A stretch of DNA of 64,000 nucleotides, taken from assembly GCA_019635735.1 (NCBI GenBank), contig JAHBYX010000002.1, forward strand, positions 310,001 to 374,000. The letters are read 5' to 3'. Within the stretch, counting starts at the first letter, position 1, and the number at the start of each line of letters is the position of its first letter. Both the position numbers and the translations under genes were made by a program. The notes beneath the pieces are model-generated. The model was not told the origin of the DNA. It worked only from the letters and a program-made list of their open reading frames with translations, and did not search any database. Positions 35,810 to 46,515 of the stretch are shown one piece after another. The DNA comes from Mesorhizobium sp. Its GTDB lineage: Bacteria > Pseudomonadota > Alphaproteobacteria > Rhizobiales > Rhizobiaceae.

Positions 35810-37189
35810 ATGACCATAATTAAACGACTTGCGCCAATGGCGCGCACGGCGGCGCTCGGCGCGCTCGCCTTGGGAGCGATGGGGACCCTCGCCGCTTTCG
35901 CCCAGGAAGCCGCTCCCGCCGCGACCGACGCGGCCGCTGCCGCTGCTCCCGCTCCGACGATGGACAAGGGCGACACCGCCTGGATGATGATTTCGACCAT
36001 CCTCGTCCTGTTCATGATCCTGCCCGGCCTCGCGCTGTTCTATGGCGGCCTCGTCCGCTCCAAGAACATGCTGTCCGTGCTCATGCAGTGCACCATGATC
36101 ACCGCCACCGTGATCATCGTCTGGGTGTTCTGGGGCTACTCGATGGCCTTCGGCGATGCGCCGAGCGCTTACTGGGGCGGCCTCGGCAAGGCGTTCCTCT
36201 CCGGCGTGACCGCGGACAGCCAGGCCGCGACCTTCACCGCCGGCGTCGTCATCCCGGAATATGTCTTCATCTGCTTCCAGATGACCTTCGCCTGCATCAC
36301 GCCGGCCCTGATCGTCGGCGCCTTCGCCGAGCGCATCAAGTTCCGCGCGGTGCTGCTCTTCGTCGTCCTCTGGGTCACAGTCGTCTACTTCCCGATCGCT
36401 CACATGGTGTGGGATTCGGATGGCCTGCTCTATGGCTGGGGCGCGCTTGACTTCGCCGGCGGCACCGTCGTCCACATCAATGCCGGTATCGCTGCTCTGA
36501 TGGGCTCGATCCTGGTCGGCAAGCGTCTCGGCTACGGCAAGGACAACATGGCGCCGCACTCGATGACGCTCACCATGGTCGGCGCCTCGATGCTCTGGGT
36601 CGGCTGGTTCGGTTTCAACGCCGGCTCCAACCTCGAAGCCACCGGCGGCGCGGCACTTGCCATGATCAACACCTTCACCGCCACGGCCGGCGCCATCGTC
36701 GCCTGGGTGATCATCGAAGGGCTGATCCGCGGCAAGGCCTCCATGCTGGGCGCGGCCTCCGGTCTCGTCGCCGGCCTCGTCGCCGTCACCCCGGCGGCCG
36801 GCTTCGTCGGACCGATCGGCGCGATCGTCCTCGGCGCGGTCGCCAGCGCGGTCTGCTACTTCTTCGTCTCCGTGGTGAAGATCAGGTTCGGCTACGACGA
36901 CTCGCTCGACGTGTTCGGCATCCACGGCATTGGCGGCATCATCGGCGCCATCGGCACCGGCATCCTGAACTCCGAATCGTTCGGCGGCATCGGCTACGGC
37001 GACCTGTCCGCCGCGGCTCAGACCTGGGTCCAGATCCAGGCCGTGCTGGTCACGATCGTCTGGTGCGGCATCGGTTCGGCGATCCTTTACAAGGTCGTCG
37101 ACCTGATCGTCGGCCTGCGTCCGGCCATCGAAGCCGAACAGCAGGGCCTCGACCTCACCTCGCACGGCGAAGTGGCCTACCACTCGTAA
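35810..37189 (+). CDS. amtB: Ammonium transporter AmtB
   Basis: Ammonium channel of the inner membrane, 459 residues. A cleavable signal peptide ends at AFA (about residue 31), followed by an Ala/Pro linker and eleven helices. Pore His residues are in DFAGGTVVHINAG and in DVFGIHGIGGI; the Phe gate region and the MTFACITPALIVGAFAER stretch are standard. The start used has GGAGAG four bases upstream, better than the ATG 12 bases before. It is transcribed with glnK. Confidence 0.95.
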   Translation: MTIIKRLAPMARTAALGALALGAMGTLAAFAQEAAPAATDAAAAAAPAPTMDKGDTAWMMISTILVLFMILPGLALFYGGLVRSKNMLSVLMQCTMITATVIIVWVFWGYSMAFGDAPSAYWGGLGKAFLSGVTADSQAATFTAGVVIPEYVFICFQMTFACITPALIVGAFAERIKFRAVLLFVVLWVTVVYFPIAHMVWDSDGLLYGWGALDFAGGTVVHINAGIAALMGSILVGKRLGYGKDNMAPHSMTLTMVGASMLWVGWFGFNAGSNLEATGGAALAMINTFTATAGAIVAWVIIEGLIRGKASMLGAASGLVAGLVAVTPAAGFVGPIGAIVLGAVASAVCYFFVSVVKIRFGYDDSLDVFGIHGIGGIIGAIGTGILNSESFGGIGYGDLSAAAQTWVQIQAVLVTIVWCGIGSAILYKVVDLIVGLRPAIEAEQQGLDLTSHGEVAYHS

Positions 37190-37259
37190 GACGAGACATT
37201 CCCGGCGTGGCCACCGTCCGCGCCGGCGTCCTCCCGACGACGGCCTGGCCGTCGCGACT

Positions 37260-37286
37260 AGCCCGGCTCCGGCCGGGCTTTTTCTT
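37260..37286 (+). terminator. Rho-independent terminator after amtB
   Basis: An AGCCCGGC/GCCGGGCT stem (37260-37267 with 37272-37279), TCCG loop, followed by TTTTTCTT. Confidence 0.88.
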
Positions 37287-37302
37287 GTGTGGCGCCGCAT
37301 GG

Positions 37303-37317
37303 TTAATGCGCCCTTAA
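37303..37317. promoter_or_regulatory. TTAA-N7-TTAAC, candidate CtrA site before ftsK
   Basis: TTAA (37303-37306), TGCGCCC, TTAA (37314-37317) followed by C, inside a slightly larger palindrome GGTTAA...TTAACC. This matches the CtrA consensus fully. It is 80 bases before the ftsK start, a suitable place for a cell-cycle promoter. Confidence 0.55.
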
Positions 37318-37396
37318 CCATCGTCCCGATACCTTCGTCGACACTGCGCGCCGTGCGATCCGGCGCCCTTTTTGCGCGATCAAGACGGGGTTCTCC

Positions 37397-39979
37397 ATGC
37401 GCTCCACAAGCCCGACCGGTTCCGCCCTGATGGACAGCGGCGCAGGCCTTGCGGCCTTTGCCCGCCGGCAGGCGGAGCGATTGGGCGGTCTTGGACTGAT
37501 TCTCCTCTCCGTCGCCGGCGTCGGCAGCCTTGCGACCTGGAACGTCCAGGACCCGAGCTTCAGCCATGCCACCGACAATCCCGTCACCAACGCGCTCGGC
37601 TATCCGGGCGCGGTCTATTCCGACATCGCGATGCAGTTCTTCGGCCTGGCGGCCCTCATCACCCTGCTGCCGCTGCTGGGCTGGGGCATCCTCTTCGTCT
37701 CGGCCCGCGGCATCGACCGCATGCCGCGGCGCGCGCTCGCCTGGTTCGGCGCCTCGGTCCTGACGGCCGGCGTGGTGGGCTGCGTCGAGCCTCCGGCCAG
37801 CTGGCCGCTGCCGTCGGGTCTCGGCGGCGTCTTCGGCGATGTCGTGCTGAAACTGCCGTCCCTCGCGCTCGGCGGCTACCCGACGGGCATCGCGGCGATG
37901 CTGATCGCGGTTGTCCTCGCCGGCCCCACGCTCTGGCTTCTCGCCTTCGCCTCCGGCGCCATCGGCAGGCAGGCCGCCGCGCATGACCGCCCGGCATCGC
38001 GCAAGTCGGCCGCCGACGACGACGCGCTTTATGCGGAAGACGACGAGGACGAGGAGAACGGCAGGGTGCTGGCGCTCGGCGCGATCGTCCACATGTGGCT
38101 GTCGGGCCGCGCCTGGATCCGCCGCCATTTCGGCCGGGCGCAGGAACGGCGCCTGCCGGAACCGGCCGTCGCGGCGCGCCGCGAGGCCGCGCCCGCCCGC
38201 TCGTCGCAGCGCATCGAGCCAGGCTTCGACACGCAGCCGTCGATTCCCTCGGCCGCGCGGTTCGACGACGAGAGCGATATGGATGACTATGACGAGGCGG
38301 ACTTCGCCGAGGCCGGGGAGCCGGAGGCGCCCGTCCGCCAGATGCCGGTTGCGGGCGCAGCCCGGGTTGCAGCACCCGCTCCGCGTCCGGTCCAGGGGGC
38401 CCGCGTGAAGCGCGAGGCGCAGGCCTCGATGCTGTCCAGCGACGTCTTCGAGATGCCGCCGATCCATTTCCTGTCCGAACCGAAGAACGTCTCGAAGGAT
38501 CCCTCGCTGTCGAAGGATGCGCTGGAGCAGAACGCGCGCCTGCTCGAAGGCGTGCTCGAGGATTTCGGAGTCAAGGGCGAGATCATCCATGTCCGCCCGG
38601 GTCCGGTCGTCACCCTCTACGAGCTGGAACCCGCGCCGGGCATCAAGTCCTCCCGCGTCATCGGCCTTGCCGACGACATTGCCCGCTCGATGAGCGCGAT
38701 CGCCTGCCGCGTCGCCGTCGTCCCCGGCCGCAACGCCATCGGCATCGAACTGCCGAACGCCAGGCGCGAGACGGTCTACCTGCGCGAGATCCTCGCCAGC
38801 CGCGATTTCGAGCAGACCAAGGCGAGGCTCGCGCTGGCACTCGGCAAGACGATCAACGGCGAGGCCGTCATCGTCGACATCGCCAAGATGCCGCACGTTC
38901 TGGTCGCCGGCACCACCGGGTCGGGCAAGTCGGTGGCGATCAACACGATGATCCTGTCGCTTCTTTATCGCATGACCCCGGACCAGTGCCGGCTGATCAT
39001 GATCGACCCGAAGATGCTGGAACTCTCGGTCTATGACGGCATCCCGCATCTGCTGACCCCCGTCGTCACCGATCCGAAGAAGGCCGTCGTCGCGCTCAAA
39101 TGGACCGTGCGCGAGATGGAGGACCGCTACCGCAAGATGTCCAAGGTCGGCGTGCGCAACATCGACGGCTTCAACGCCCGCGTCGCCGAGGCATCGAAGA
39201 AGGGCGAGCGCATCTCGCGCACCGTCCAGACCGGTTTCGACCGCGACACCGGCGAGGCGATCTACGAGACCGAGCATCTCGACCTCGATCCGATGCCGTT
39301 CATCGTCGTCGTCATCGACGAGATGGCCGACCTGATGATGGTCGCCGGCAAGGATATCGAGGGCGCCGTGCAGCGCCTCGCGCAGATGGCGCGCGCCGCC
39401 GGCATCCACGTCATCATGGCGACGCAGCGTCCGTCGGTCGACGTCATCACCGGCACGATCAAGGCGAACTTCCCGACCCGCATCTCCTTCCAGGTGACGT
39501 CGAAGATCGACAGCCGCACCATTCTCGGCGAACAGGGCGCCGAACAGCTGCTCGGCATGGGCGACATGCTCTACATGGCCGGCGGCGGGCGAATCCAGCG
39601 CGTCCACGGCCCCTTCGTCGCCGACGACGAGGTCGAAAAGGTCGTCAGCCACCTCAAGCTGCAGGGCGTGCCGCAATATCTCGACGCCATCACCGAGGAC
39701 GACGGCGAAGACGACGAGGATGGCGGCGGACGGAACGGATCGGGCGGGGGCGGCGTTTCGGGTGTCTTCGAGGAGTCCGAGGATCCCTATGACCAGGCGG
39801 TGGCCGTGGTGCTGCAGGACGGCAAGGCGTCGACCAGCTACATTCAGCGCCGGCTCGGCATCGGCTACAACCGCGCCGCCTCGATCATCGAGAAGATGGA
39901 GAAGGAAGGCATCGTCGGCCCGGCCAATCACGCCGGCAAGCGCGAAATCCTGGTGCCGACCGAGAAGGACAAGATGTGA
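37397..39979 (+). CDS. ftsK: DNA translocase FtsK
   Basis: Septal DNA pump that clears chromosome termini and activates XerCD, 860 residues. About four transmembrane helices lie in residues 30-200, then an acidic and Pro/Ala-rich linker (about 205-340), then the motor: Walker [10 protein letters not shown] near residue 505, Walker [13 protein letters not shown] near 640. The C-terminal gamma winged-helix (about 795-860, [25 protein letters not shown]) reads KOPS sequences. The linker is short compared with E. coli FtsK, as in rhizobia. The acidic tract ([16 protein letters not shown]) is notable. Confidence 0.96.
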   Translation: MRSTSPTGSALMDSGAGLAAFARRQAERLGGLGLILLSVAGVGSLATWNVQDPSFSHATDNPVTNALGYPGAVYSDIAMQFFGLAALITLLPLLGWGILFVSARGIDRMPRRALAWFGASVLTAGVVGCVEPPASWPLPSGLGGVFGDVVLKLPSLALGGYPTGIAAMLIAVVLAGPTLWLLAFASGAIGRQAAAHDRPASRKSAADDDALYAEDDEDEENGRVLALGAIVHMWLSGRAWIRRHFGRAQERRLPEPAVAARREAAPARSSQRIEPGFDTQPSIPSAARFDDESDMDDYDEADFAEAGEPEAPVRQMPVAGAARVAAPAPRPVQGARVKREAQASMLSSDVFEMPPIHFLSEPKNVSKDPSLSKDALEQNARLLEGVLEDFGVKGEIIHVRPGPVVTLYELEPAPGIKSSRVIGLADDIARSMSAIACRVAVVPGRNAIGIELPNARRETVYLREILASRDFEQTKARLALALGKTINGEAVIVDIAKMPHVLVAGTTGSGKSVAINTMILSLLYRMTPDQCRLIMIDPKMLELSVYDGIPHLLTPVVTDPKKAVVALKWTVREMEDRYRKMSKVGVRNIDGFNARVAEASKKGERISRTVQTGFDRDTGEAIYETEHLDLDPMPFIVVVIDEMADLMMVAGKDIEGAVQRLAQMARAAGIHVIMATQRPSVDVITGTIKANFPTRISFQVTSKIDSRTILGEQGAEQLLGMGDMLYMAGGGRIQRVHGPFVADDEVEKVVSHLKLQGVPQYLDAITEDDGEDDEDGGGRNGSGGGGVSGVFEESEDPYDQAVAVVLQDGKASTSYIQRRLGIGYNRAASIIEKMEKEGIVGPANHAGKREILVPTEKDKM

Positions 39980-40063
39980 GCGCGGCTGCTGCCGCAGTCA
40001 CGCCCAACTAAAGCCCAACTGGAAGCCTATCCGCACCAACGAACCGACAGGAGACCGGCGCAG

Positions 40064-40768
40064 ATGACCACCGCAACCTCACAGCCCCTGAGCCTCGCGC
40101 GCGGCCTTGCGCGGCATGCCCTCCGGCTTGGCGCGGCGCTCTCTGTCGCGGGCCTCGTTGCCGGCCTCGCCGGTACGGTGCACCAGCCTCTGGCCCCAGT
40201 TCCGGCCGCCTACGCCGCTTCGGACGCGGCGCAGAAGATCGCCGATCATTTCTCCAGCATCCAGACCATGGCCGGCGAATTCGTCCAGTTCGGCCCGCGC
40301 GGCGAGAAGACCGGCGGCAAGTTCTATATCCAGCGTCCCGGCAAGATCCGCTTCAACTATGAGGCTCCCTCGGCCTACCGCGTCGTCGCCGACGGCAATT
40401 CGGTGGTGATCAGCAACACCAAGCTGAGGACGGCTGATCTCTATCCCCTGTCCAAGACCCCGCTGAAGCTCCTCCTCGACGATCGCATCGACCTCTCCGG
40501 CAAGAAGGTGGTGAAGGTGACCGAAGATCCGGACCTCACCACCATCGTGCTGGCCGACAAGTCGGTGTTCGGCAATTCGCGCATCACCATGATGTTCGAC
40601 CCGAAGTCCAACGACCTGCGCCAGTGGACGATCACCGACGCCCAGGGCAAGGACACGACGGTGATGATCTTCAACGTCCAGTCGGGGGTGAAACTCGACC
40701 CGAAGTTCTTCGAGATCGACTATCGCAAGGTCGACGAGATGAACCAGAAGATGGGCGGCAATCGCTGA
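40064..40768 (+). CDS. lolA: Outer-membrane lipoprotein carrier LolA
   Basis: A 234-residue periplasmic chaperone that carries lipoproteins to the outer membrane. A long signal peptide ends at about residue 47 (AAYAASDA). The LolA fold is seen in GEFVQFGPRGEKTGGKFYIQ (start quoted only), FNYEAPSAYRVVADGNSVVI and the closing DPKFFEIDYRKVDE. It follows ftsK by 84 bases in a conserved order. Confidence 0.92.
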   Translation: MTTATSQPLSLARGLARHALRLGAALSVAGLVAGLAGTVHQPLAPVPAAYAASDAAQKIADHFSSIQTMAGEFVQFGPRGEKTGGKFYIQRPGKIRFNYEAPSAYRVVADGNSVVISNTKLRTADLYPLSKTPLKLLLDDRIDLSGKKVVKVTEDPDLTTIVLADKSVFGNSRITMMFDPKSNDLRQWTITDAQGKDTTVMIFNVQSGVKLDPKFFEIDYRKVDEMNQKMGGNR

Positions 40769-40857
40769 ACGCGTCCTTTCCGTTGGAAAGGGAAGCCGCT
40801 TCCTTGTCTTGAGCCGCTCCGGCTGGCAGGTTCCGCGCGATTCCGCCGGAACCCGCC

Positions 40858-41661
40858 ATGACGTTCTCGCTTGCCACCTGGAACATCAACTCCGTCCGCC
40901 TGCGCCTGCCGCTGGTGACGGAATTCCTGCGCCGCTATGCGCCGGACATCCTGTGCCTGCAGGAGATCAAGTGCCCGGAGGAGTTCTTCCCCTACCAGGC
41001 CTTCCATGACGCGGGCTACGCGCATGTCACGATCAGTGGCCAGAAGGGCTATCACGGCGTGGCGACGATCTCGCGCCTGCCGATCGAGCTGGTCGAGCGC
41101 CGCGACTTCTGCGCCAAGGGCGATTGCCGGCATCTGTCGACCACCTTCGAGGCAGGCGGGCTGAAGGTGATGCTGCACAATTTCTACGTTCCCGCGGGCG
41201 GCGACGAGCCGGATCCGGAGATCAATCCCAAGTTCCGCCACAAGCTCGACTTCATCGAGGAGATGCGGCTGGTCATGGCCGGCGGCGACGAGGCGACCGC
41301 CTCGATCCTGGTCGGCGATCTCAACATCGCGCCGCTCGAGTCCGACGTCTGGTCACACAAGCAGCTGCTCAAGGTGGTCAGCCACACGCCCGTCGAGACG
41401 GCGGGCCTGGAATCGATGCGCACCGGCGGGGGCTGGGTCGACCTGATGCGCCAGGCGATCCCGGAGCCGGAGAAGATCTACACCTGGTGGAGCTACCGCG
41501 CCGCCGATTGGGCCGCGGCCGACAAGGGCCGCAGGCTCGACCATATCTGGGGCTCGGCCAACCTTGCTCCCAGGCTCAAGGGCATCGAGATCCTGCGCCA
41601 TGCCCGCGGCTGGGACCGCCCCTCCGACCACGTGCCGGTGATCGCGACGTTCGATATGTAG
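40858..41661 (+). CDS. xth: Exodeoxyribonuclease III
   Basis: Base-excision-repair AP endonuclease and 3'-5' exonuclease, 267 residues. Active-site motifs are NINSVRLRLP (Asn9), LQEIKCPEE (Glu36), the GDLNIAP motif with catalytic Asp/Asn near 151-153, and the final RPSDHVPV with the catalytic His. Length and motifs are complete. It follows lolA after 89 bases. Confidence 0.96.
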   Translation: MTFSLATWNINSVRLRLPLVTEFLRRYAPDILCLQEIKCPEEFFPYQAFHDAGYAHVTISGQKGYHGVATISRLPIELVERRDFCAKGDCRHLSTTFEAGGLKVMLHNFYVPAGGDEPDPEINPKFRHKLDFIEEMRLVMAGGDEATASILVGDLNIAPLESDVWSHKQLLKVVSHTPVETAGLESMRTGGGWVDLMRQAIPEPEKIYTWWSYRAADWAAADKGRRLDHIWGSANLAPRLKGIEILRHARGWDRPSDHVPVIATFDM

Positions 41662-41712
41662 TCGAGGCATGCCGAAACTGAGAAAAGTCGCGAGGGCATG
41701 AACCTACGCGAG

Positions 41713-41830
41713 CGTCATCCCGGCGGCCGGAGGCCAGCCGGGATCCATTGGCGGTTGGGATCCTGGCGCAAGCAAAGCAAATCGCAGAGAGTAATTGATC
41801 CCGGGTCGCCTTCCGGCGCCCGGGATAACG
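41713..41830. repeat. Palindromic intergenic repeat, family B, copy 2
   Basis: Starts CGTCATCCCGGCGGCCGG, then AGGCCAGCCGGGATC, and ends with GATCCCGGGTCGCCTTCCGG and CGCCCGGGATAACG. The ends form hairpins and are rough mirror images of each other. It lies between the convergent xth and patD genes; a worn copy is at 21171-21300. Confidence 0.75.
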
Positions 41831-41896
41831 TGGCGGAGGGAAGAGGCATCCGATTGCCCTTCTCGCAGGACAACAGCGGCCTACTTACTACCTTCG

Positions 41897-43324
41897 TCAG
41901 GAATGCGCGATCATGACGTGGCGCACCGCCGTGTAGTCCTCCAGCGCGTAGAGCGACATGTCCTTGCCGTAGCCGGATTGCTTCAGGCCGCCGTGCGGCA
42001 TCTCGTTGACCAGGGCGAAATGCGTGTTCACCCATGTGCAGCCGTACTGCAGCCGCGACGCGGTCGACACCGCGCGTCCGACATCCTTCGTCCACACAGA
42101 AGACGCGAGGCCGTAGTCGCTGTCGTTCGCCCAGTTCACCGCCTCGTCCACATCCGAGAAGCGCGTCACCGACACCACCGGCCCGAACACCTCGCGCCGC
42201 ACGATCTCGTCCTCCTGGAGCGCGCCGGCGACGACCGTCGGCTGGTAGAAATAGCCGCCGCCCTCGCCGGGCTTCCCGCCGGTGGTGATCTCGATATGCT
42301 TCTGCTCCGAGGCGCGCTCGACGAAGGAGGCGACCCGGTCGCGCTGGCGCTTCGAGATCAGCGGGCCGATCTCGTTCTCCGTGTCGTCCGCCTGGTTGAA
42401 CTTGATCGTCGAGACTGCCGAGGAGAGGTCGGCGACCAGTTTCTCGTAGACCTTCTTGCCGGCATAGATGCGGCAAGCGGCGGTGCAATCCTGCCCGGCA
42501 TTGTAGTAGCCGAAAGCGCGCAGGCCGCCCACGACCGCGTCGATGTCGGCATCGTCGAACACGATCACCGGCGCCTTGCCGCCCAGTTCCAGATGCGTCC
42601 GCTTCACGGTCTTCGACGCCGCCTGCAGGATCTTCTTGCCGGTCGCCACGTCGCCCGTGATCGAGATCATGTTGACCTTGGGATGGTTGATTAGCGCGTT
42701 GCCCACCGTCTCGCCGCGGCCGAGAACGACATTGACCACGCCCTCCGGCAGGATCTCGGCGAGGATTTTGGCCAGGCGCAGCGCCGTCAGCGGCGTCTGC
42801 TCGGACGGCTTGAACACCACCGTGTTGCCGCCCGCGATCGCCGGTGCCAGCTTCCACGCCATCATCATCAGGGGGTAGTTCCACGGCGCGATGGAGGCGA
42901 CGATGCCGATCGGGTCGCGGCGGATCATCGACGTCATGCCGGGCATGTACTCGCCCGCCGCCACGGCCGGCATCGAGCGCACCGCGCCCGCGAAGAAGCG
43001 GTAGCAGTCGACGATCGCCGGCAGTTCGTCGTTCAGCACCGCGTTGATCGGCTTGCCGCAGTTCAGCGCCTCGAGCGCAGCGAACTCCCTCGCTTCGGCC
43101 TCGATCCGGTCGGCGATCTTGAGCAGATAGCCCGAGCGCTGGCCGGGCGTGGTGCGGGACCACGTTGCAAAGGCTTTCTCGGCGGCGGCGACCGCGGCTT
43201 CGATCTGGCCCTGCGAGGCTTCGGGCAGGTCGAGGATCGTCTCGCCGGTCTTCGGATTGAAGATTTGCTCGTCCGCTTCGGTGCCCTTCTGGAAGGCCGA
43301 TCCGATCAGCATCTGGGTGTCCAT
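41897..43324 (-). CDS. patD: Gamma-aminobutyraldehyde dehydrogenase (PatD/YdcW)
   Basis: NAD-dependent aldehyde dehydrogenase, 475 residues, the length of E. coli PatD. Catalytic Cys is in [11 protein letters not shown] and the general base Glu in [13 protein letters not shown]; the NAD-binding [12 protein letters not shown] loop is present. It is the last gene of an operon whose first four genes make a putrescine-type ABC importer, so oxidation of 4-aminobutanal from putrescine to GABA is the best assignment; betaine aldehyde is an alternative substrate. The start follows a GGGAGATACCC ribosome binding site. Confidence 0.9.
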   Translation of the reverse strand: MDTQMLIGSAFQKGTEADEQIFNPKTGETILDLPEASQGQIEAAVAAAEKAFATWSRTTPGQRSGYLLKIADRIEAEAREFAALEALNCGKPINAVLNDELPAIVDCYRFFAGAVRSMPAVAAGEYMPGMTSMIRRDPIGIVASIAPWNYPLMMMAWKLAPAIAGGNTVVFKPSEQTPLTALRLAKILAEILPEGVVNVVLGRGETVGNALINHPKVNMISITGDVATGKKILQAASKTVKRTHLELGGKAPVIVFDDADIDAVVGGLRAFGYYNAGQDCTAACRIYAGKKVYEKLVADLSSAVSTIKFNQADDTENEIGPLISKRQRDRVASFVERASEQKHIEITTGGKPGEGGGYFYQPTVVAGALQEDEIVRREVFGPVVSVTRFSDVDEAVNWANDSDYGLASSVWTKDVGRAVSTASRLQYGCTWVNTHFALVNEMPHGGLKQSGYGKDMSLYALEDYTAVRHVMIAHS

Positions 43325-43364
43325 GGGTATCTCCCTAGTGTCTGCGTTGCAGCCGGCGAGTAGC

Positions 43365-43425
43365 GAGTGGCGAGTGGCGAATGGGGTTTGACAGAAGGTC
43401 AGTCCCCATTCGCCATTCGCCACTC
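43365..43425. repeat. 22-bp inverted repeat in the ydcV-patD gap
   Basis: The arms 43365-43386 and 43404-43425 (GAGTGGCGAGTGGCGAATGG and its complement, one mismatch in 22) surround a 17-base loop. They are built of GTGGCGA/TGGCGAAT units. A transcript of the operon would form a stable hairpin here, which could protect or uncouple the messages on either side. Confidence 0.8.
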
Positions 43426-43439
43426 CCCATTCGCCCGTT

Positions 43440-44255
43440 TCATTTCCCCGCCCCGGCGATCTGGTCGCCGTCGCGGGTGAGGTAATAGGCCGCCAGGATC
43501 GGCAGGAAGGTCACGATGACCACCACCATGGCGACGACGTTGGTGACCGGCCGCTGCCGTGGGCGCACGAGTTCCTCGAGCATCCAGATCGGCAGCGTCT
43601 GCTGCTGGCCGGCGGTGAAGGTGGTGACGATGACCTCGTCGAAGGACAGCGCAAACGCAAGCATGCCGCCGGCGACGAGCGCCGTGCCTATATTCGGCAG
43701 GATCACGTGGCGGAATGTCTGGAACGCGTCCGCGCCGAGGTCCATCGACGCCTCGATCATAGAGCCCGATGTGCGCCTGAACCGCGCCACGGCATTGTTG
43801 TAGACCACCACCACGCAGAACGTCGCGTGGCCGAGCACGATCGTCCAGAACGAGAACGGGATCTCCGCCAGGCTGAAGGCCGAGCGCAGGGCGATGCCGG
43901 TGATGATGCCGGGCAGCGCGATCGGCAGGATGACCAGCAGCGAGATGGTCTCGCGGCCGAAGAAGGACGTGCCCGAGATCGCCGCCGCGCAGAGCGTGCC
44001 GAGCACCAGCGCGATCACGGTGGAAATCGCGGCGACCTGCACCGACAGCGTCAGCGCCTCCCACACGTCAGGCCGGTTCCAGGTCACCGCGAACCATTGC
44101 GTGGTGAAGCCGGGCGGCGGCCAGACATAGCTCTTCTCCTCCGTCGTGAAGGCGTAGACGAAGATGATCAGGATCGGCAGGTGCAGGAACAAGAGCCCCG
44201 CCGCCGCGGCCACCTTGAGGCCGACAGGGGCGCGTTGGGAGCGGTCAGAGGACAT
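43440..44255 (-). CDS. ydcV: Polyamine-type ABC transporter permease YdcV/PotI
   Basis: Second inner-membrane permease of the importer, 271 residues and six helices. The EAA loop that contacts the ATPase is [21 protein letters not shown] near residues 175-195. The start giving MSSDRSQ has GGAGG five bases upstream. It is homologous in build to PotC/PotI permeases. The repeat at 44281-44413 separates it from ydcU. Confidence 0.9.
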   Translation of the reverse strand: MSSDRSQRAPVGLKVAAAAGLLFLHLPILIIFVYAFTTEEKSYVWPPPGFTTQWFAVTWNRPDVWEALTLSVQVAAISTVIALVLGTLCAAAISGTSFFGRETISLLVILPIALPGIITGIALRSAFSLAEIPFSFWTIVLGHATFCVVVVYNNAVARFRRTSGSMIEASMDLGADAFQTFRHVILPNIGTALVAGGMLAFALSFDEVIVTTFTAGQQQTLPIWMLEELVRPRQRPVTNVVAMVVVIVTFLPILAAYYLTRDGDQIAGAGK

Positions 44256-44280
44256 CTGAGCCTCCGTGTCCACACCCGGT

Positions 44281-44413
44281 CGTCATCCTCGGGCTGGTCC
44301 CGAGGATCTGCCAGCATTGGCGAGTTATGGAAGACGTTGGCCGAAGAGCCGTTCCGACGGCAGCGACCCCCGCTCGTCCGGCAGTAGATCCTCGGGTCAA
44401 GCCCGAGGATGAC
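44281..44413. repeat. Palindromic intergenic repeat, family A, copy 3
   Basis: The left arm 44281-44308 starts CGTCATCCTCGGGCTGGTCC and the right arm 44387-44413 ends CAAGCCCGAGGATGAC. It is inserted inside the ydc operon, between two permease genes, in an otherwise tight transcription unit. Confidence 0.82.
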
Positions 44414-44470
44414 ACCAGGAAGGCGGATGACGGCGCCAGGGAAAGGGGTGGCAAGGACGGGAGAGAGGTT

Positions 44471-45436
44471 TCACAGCGCATCGAACGCCCCCTGCCGCTT
44501 GGCGAACCAGAGGTAGAAGCCCATCACGACGATCGGCACCACCGTGAAGGCCGCCGCCAGCGGGATGTTGCCGGCCGTGCCCTGGTGCGCATAGACCGCC
44601 TGGCCGATGAACAGCCGCGACGTGCCGATGATCTGAGGGATGATGTAGTCGCCCATCGTCAGCGAGAAGGTGAAGATCGAGCCGGCGATCACGCCCGGCA
44701 TCGCCAGCGGCAGGATCACGTTGCGAAATGTCTGGCGCGGCGCGGCGCCAAGGTCGGCCGACGCCTCGATCAGGTTGCCCGGCACCCGCTCCAGCGCCGC
44801 CTGCATCGGCACGATCATGAACGGCATCCAGACATAGACGAAGACGAGGAACGTCCCGGTATAGGAGACCGACAGCGAATTGCCGCCGACGATCGGCAGG
44901 GCCAGCCAGGCGTCGAGCAACCAGGTCAGATGCAGCTTGGCCAAAAACCAGTTGAGGATGCCTTCCTTGGCGAGGATCAGCTTCCAGGCGTAGACCTTGA
45001 CCAGATAGCTCGACCATAGCGGCAGCATGACGCCAAGGTAGAACGCCGCCTTCCATTTCCCCTTCGCATAGCGCGCCGCGTAGTAGGCGATCGGGAAAGC
45101 GACGATCGCCGAGGCGATGGTCACCAGCGCCGCCATCAGCACCGTGCGCACGACGATATCGACGTTCTGCGGCAGGAACAGCTCGCCATAGGTCTTGAGC
45201 GTGAACTCGCGGTTGATGAGGCCGGAGAACTCGTCGATCGAAAAGAAGCTCTGCAGCAAGAGCGCAAACAGCGAACCGATATAGATGATGCCGAGCCACA
45301 GGACCGGCGGCGTCAGCATCAGGAACAGGAACATCCGCGGATGCCGCCACACCCAGTCGGACATCGCGCCGAACACCCCGCCGCGGCCGGCGAGGATGGC
45401 CGGAGCGCCTGTCCGGTCGGCTGCGAGCGCGCTCAT
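44471..45436 (-). CDS. ydcU: Polyamine-type ABC transporter permease YdcU/PotH
   Basis: First permease, 321 residues, six helices, with a longer N-terminus than YdcV. The EAA loop is IEASADLGAAPRQTFRNVILP near residues 215-235. Its ATG overlaps the ydcT stop (ATGA), the only overlapping junction in this operon. Family comparison with PotB/PotH indicates putrescine or a related polyamine. Confidence 0.91.
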   Translation of the reverse strand: MSALAADRTGAPAILAGRGGVFGAMSDWVWRHPRMFLFLMLTPPVLWLGIIYIGSLFALLLQSFFSIDEFSGLINREFTLKTYGELFLPQNVDIVVRTVLMAALVTIASAIVAFPIAYYAARYAKGKWKAAFYLGVMLPLWSSYLVKVYAWKLILAKEGILNWFLAKLHLTWLLDAWLALPIVGGNSLSVSYTGTFLVFVYVWMPFMIVPMQAALERVPGNLIEASADLGAAPRQTFRNVILPLAMPGVIAGSIFTFSLTMGDYIIPQIIGTSRLFIGQAVYAHQGTAGNIPLAAAFTVVPIVVMGFYLWFAKRQGAFDAL

Positions 45437-46431
45437 GCGGGCTCGTCCATCACATGAACATGGTCGCGGTTGAAGGTCAGCACGACCGCATCACCGGGCG
45501 CGGGCAGCGCGCCCCCGGAATCGACGACGGCATGGAGGCGCAGGCCCTCCGCATCGAGCGACACGCGCGTTCCCGCGCCGAGATAGCTGAGCGCCGCGAC
45601 CCGCGCCGGCACCCCGTCGCCGCTGGTCTGCGCGAGGATGCGGATATGCTCGGGCCGCAGGCTCCCCCAGCGCCGCTGGCCGGCATAGCGCTGCATGAAG
45701 TCCGGCGGCAGGATATTCGACGAACCGACGAAATCGGCCACGAAACGCGTGGCCGGTCGGCGGTAGATCTCCTGCGGGCTGCCGATCTGCATGATTTTTC
45801 CGTCGTTGAAGACGGCGACGCGGTCGGCCATTGACAGCGCCTCGCCCTGGTCGTGGGTGACGAAGACGAAGGTGATGCCGAGCTGTTTCTGTAGCGACTT
45901 CAGCTCCTCCTGCATCTGCTCGCGCAGCTTGAGGTCGAGCGCGCCGAGCGGCTCGTCGAGCAAAAGCACGCGCGGCTTGTTCACCAGCGCGCGCGCCAGC
46001 GCCACCCGTTGCCGCTGACCGCCCGACAACTGGCCGGGCTTGCGCGCGCCGTAGCCCGGCAGCTTGACCAGCGCCAGCGCCTCTTCCGCCGCGCGGCTGC
46101 GCTCTTCGCGTGCAACGCCCTTCACCATCAGCCCGTAGGCGACGTTGTCGGCGACGTTGAGATGCGGGAAGAGCGCGTAGTCCTGGAACACCGTGTTGAC
46201 GTTGCGCCGATAGGGCGGGACGCCAACCGCGTTCTCGCCGAAGATCTCGATGCGGCCGGATGTCGGCTGCTCGAAACCGGCGATCAGCCTCAGGCACGTC
46301 GTCTTGCCCGAGCCGGAGGGCCCGAGCATGGCGAAGAACTCGCCCTCGGCGATCTCGAGGTCGACCGCGTCGACGGCGCGCACGGCGCCGAAATGACGCG
46401 AGACTTTCGTGAAGGAGACGGCTGGGGTCAT
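45433..46431 (-). CDS. ydcT: Polyamine-type ABC transporter ATPase YdcT/PotG
   Basis: A 332-residue ATP-binding protein. Walker A is GPSGSGKTT, the signature is LSGGQRQRVALARAL, Walker B is VLLLDEPLGALD, and the switch His is in VTHDQGEAL. The C-terminal TOBE-like domain (after about residue 240, FVGSSNILPPDF) is typical of PotA/PotG. The ATG chosen is three codons inside a possible TTG start. The ATPase drives uptake with YdcU and YdcV. Confidence 0.93.
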   Translation of the reverse strand: MTPAVSFTKVSRHFGAVRAVDAVDLEIAEGEFFAMLGPSGSGKTTCLRLIAGFEQPTSGRIEIFGENAVGVPPYRRNVNTVFQDYALFPHLNVADNVAYGLMVKGVAREERSRAAEEALALVKLPGYGARKPGQLSGGQRQRVALARALVNKPRVLLLDEPLGALDLKLREQMQEELKSLQKQLGITFVFVTHDQGEALSMADRVAVFNDGKIMQIGSPQEIYRRPATRFVADFVGSSNILPPDFMQRYAGQRRWGSLRPEHIRILAQTSGDGVPARVAALSYLGAGTRVSLDAEGLRLHAVVDSGGALPAPGDAVVLTFNRDHVHVMDEPA

Positions 46432-46490
46432 CTTGATCAAACAACTCTGCTGGGGCGAAGCACCCCCTCACCGTCACGCTTCGCGTACCA

Positions 46491-46515
46491 CCTCTCCCCC
46501 TGCCCGAGGGAGAGG
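46491..46515. repeat. Short hairpin in the ydcS-ydcT gap
   Basis: CCTCTCCC (46491-46498) with GGGAGAGG (46508-46515), loop of nine. The flanks (CACCCCCTCACCGTCACGCTTCG) look like part of another dispersed repeat. It may shield the ydcS message from decay. Confidence 0.5.
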
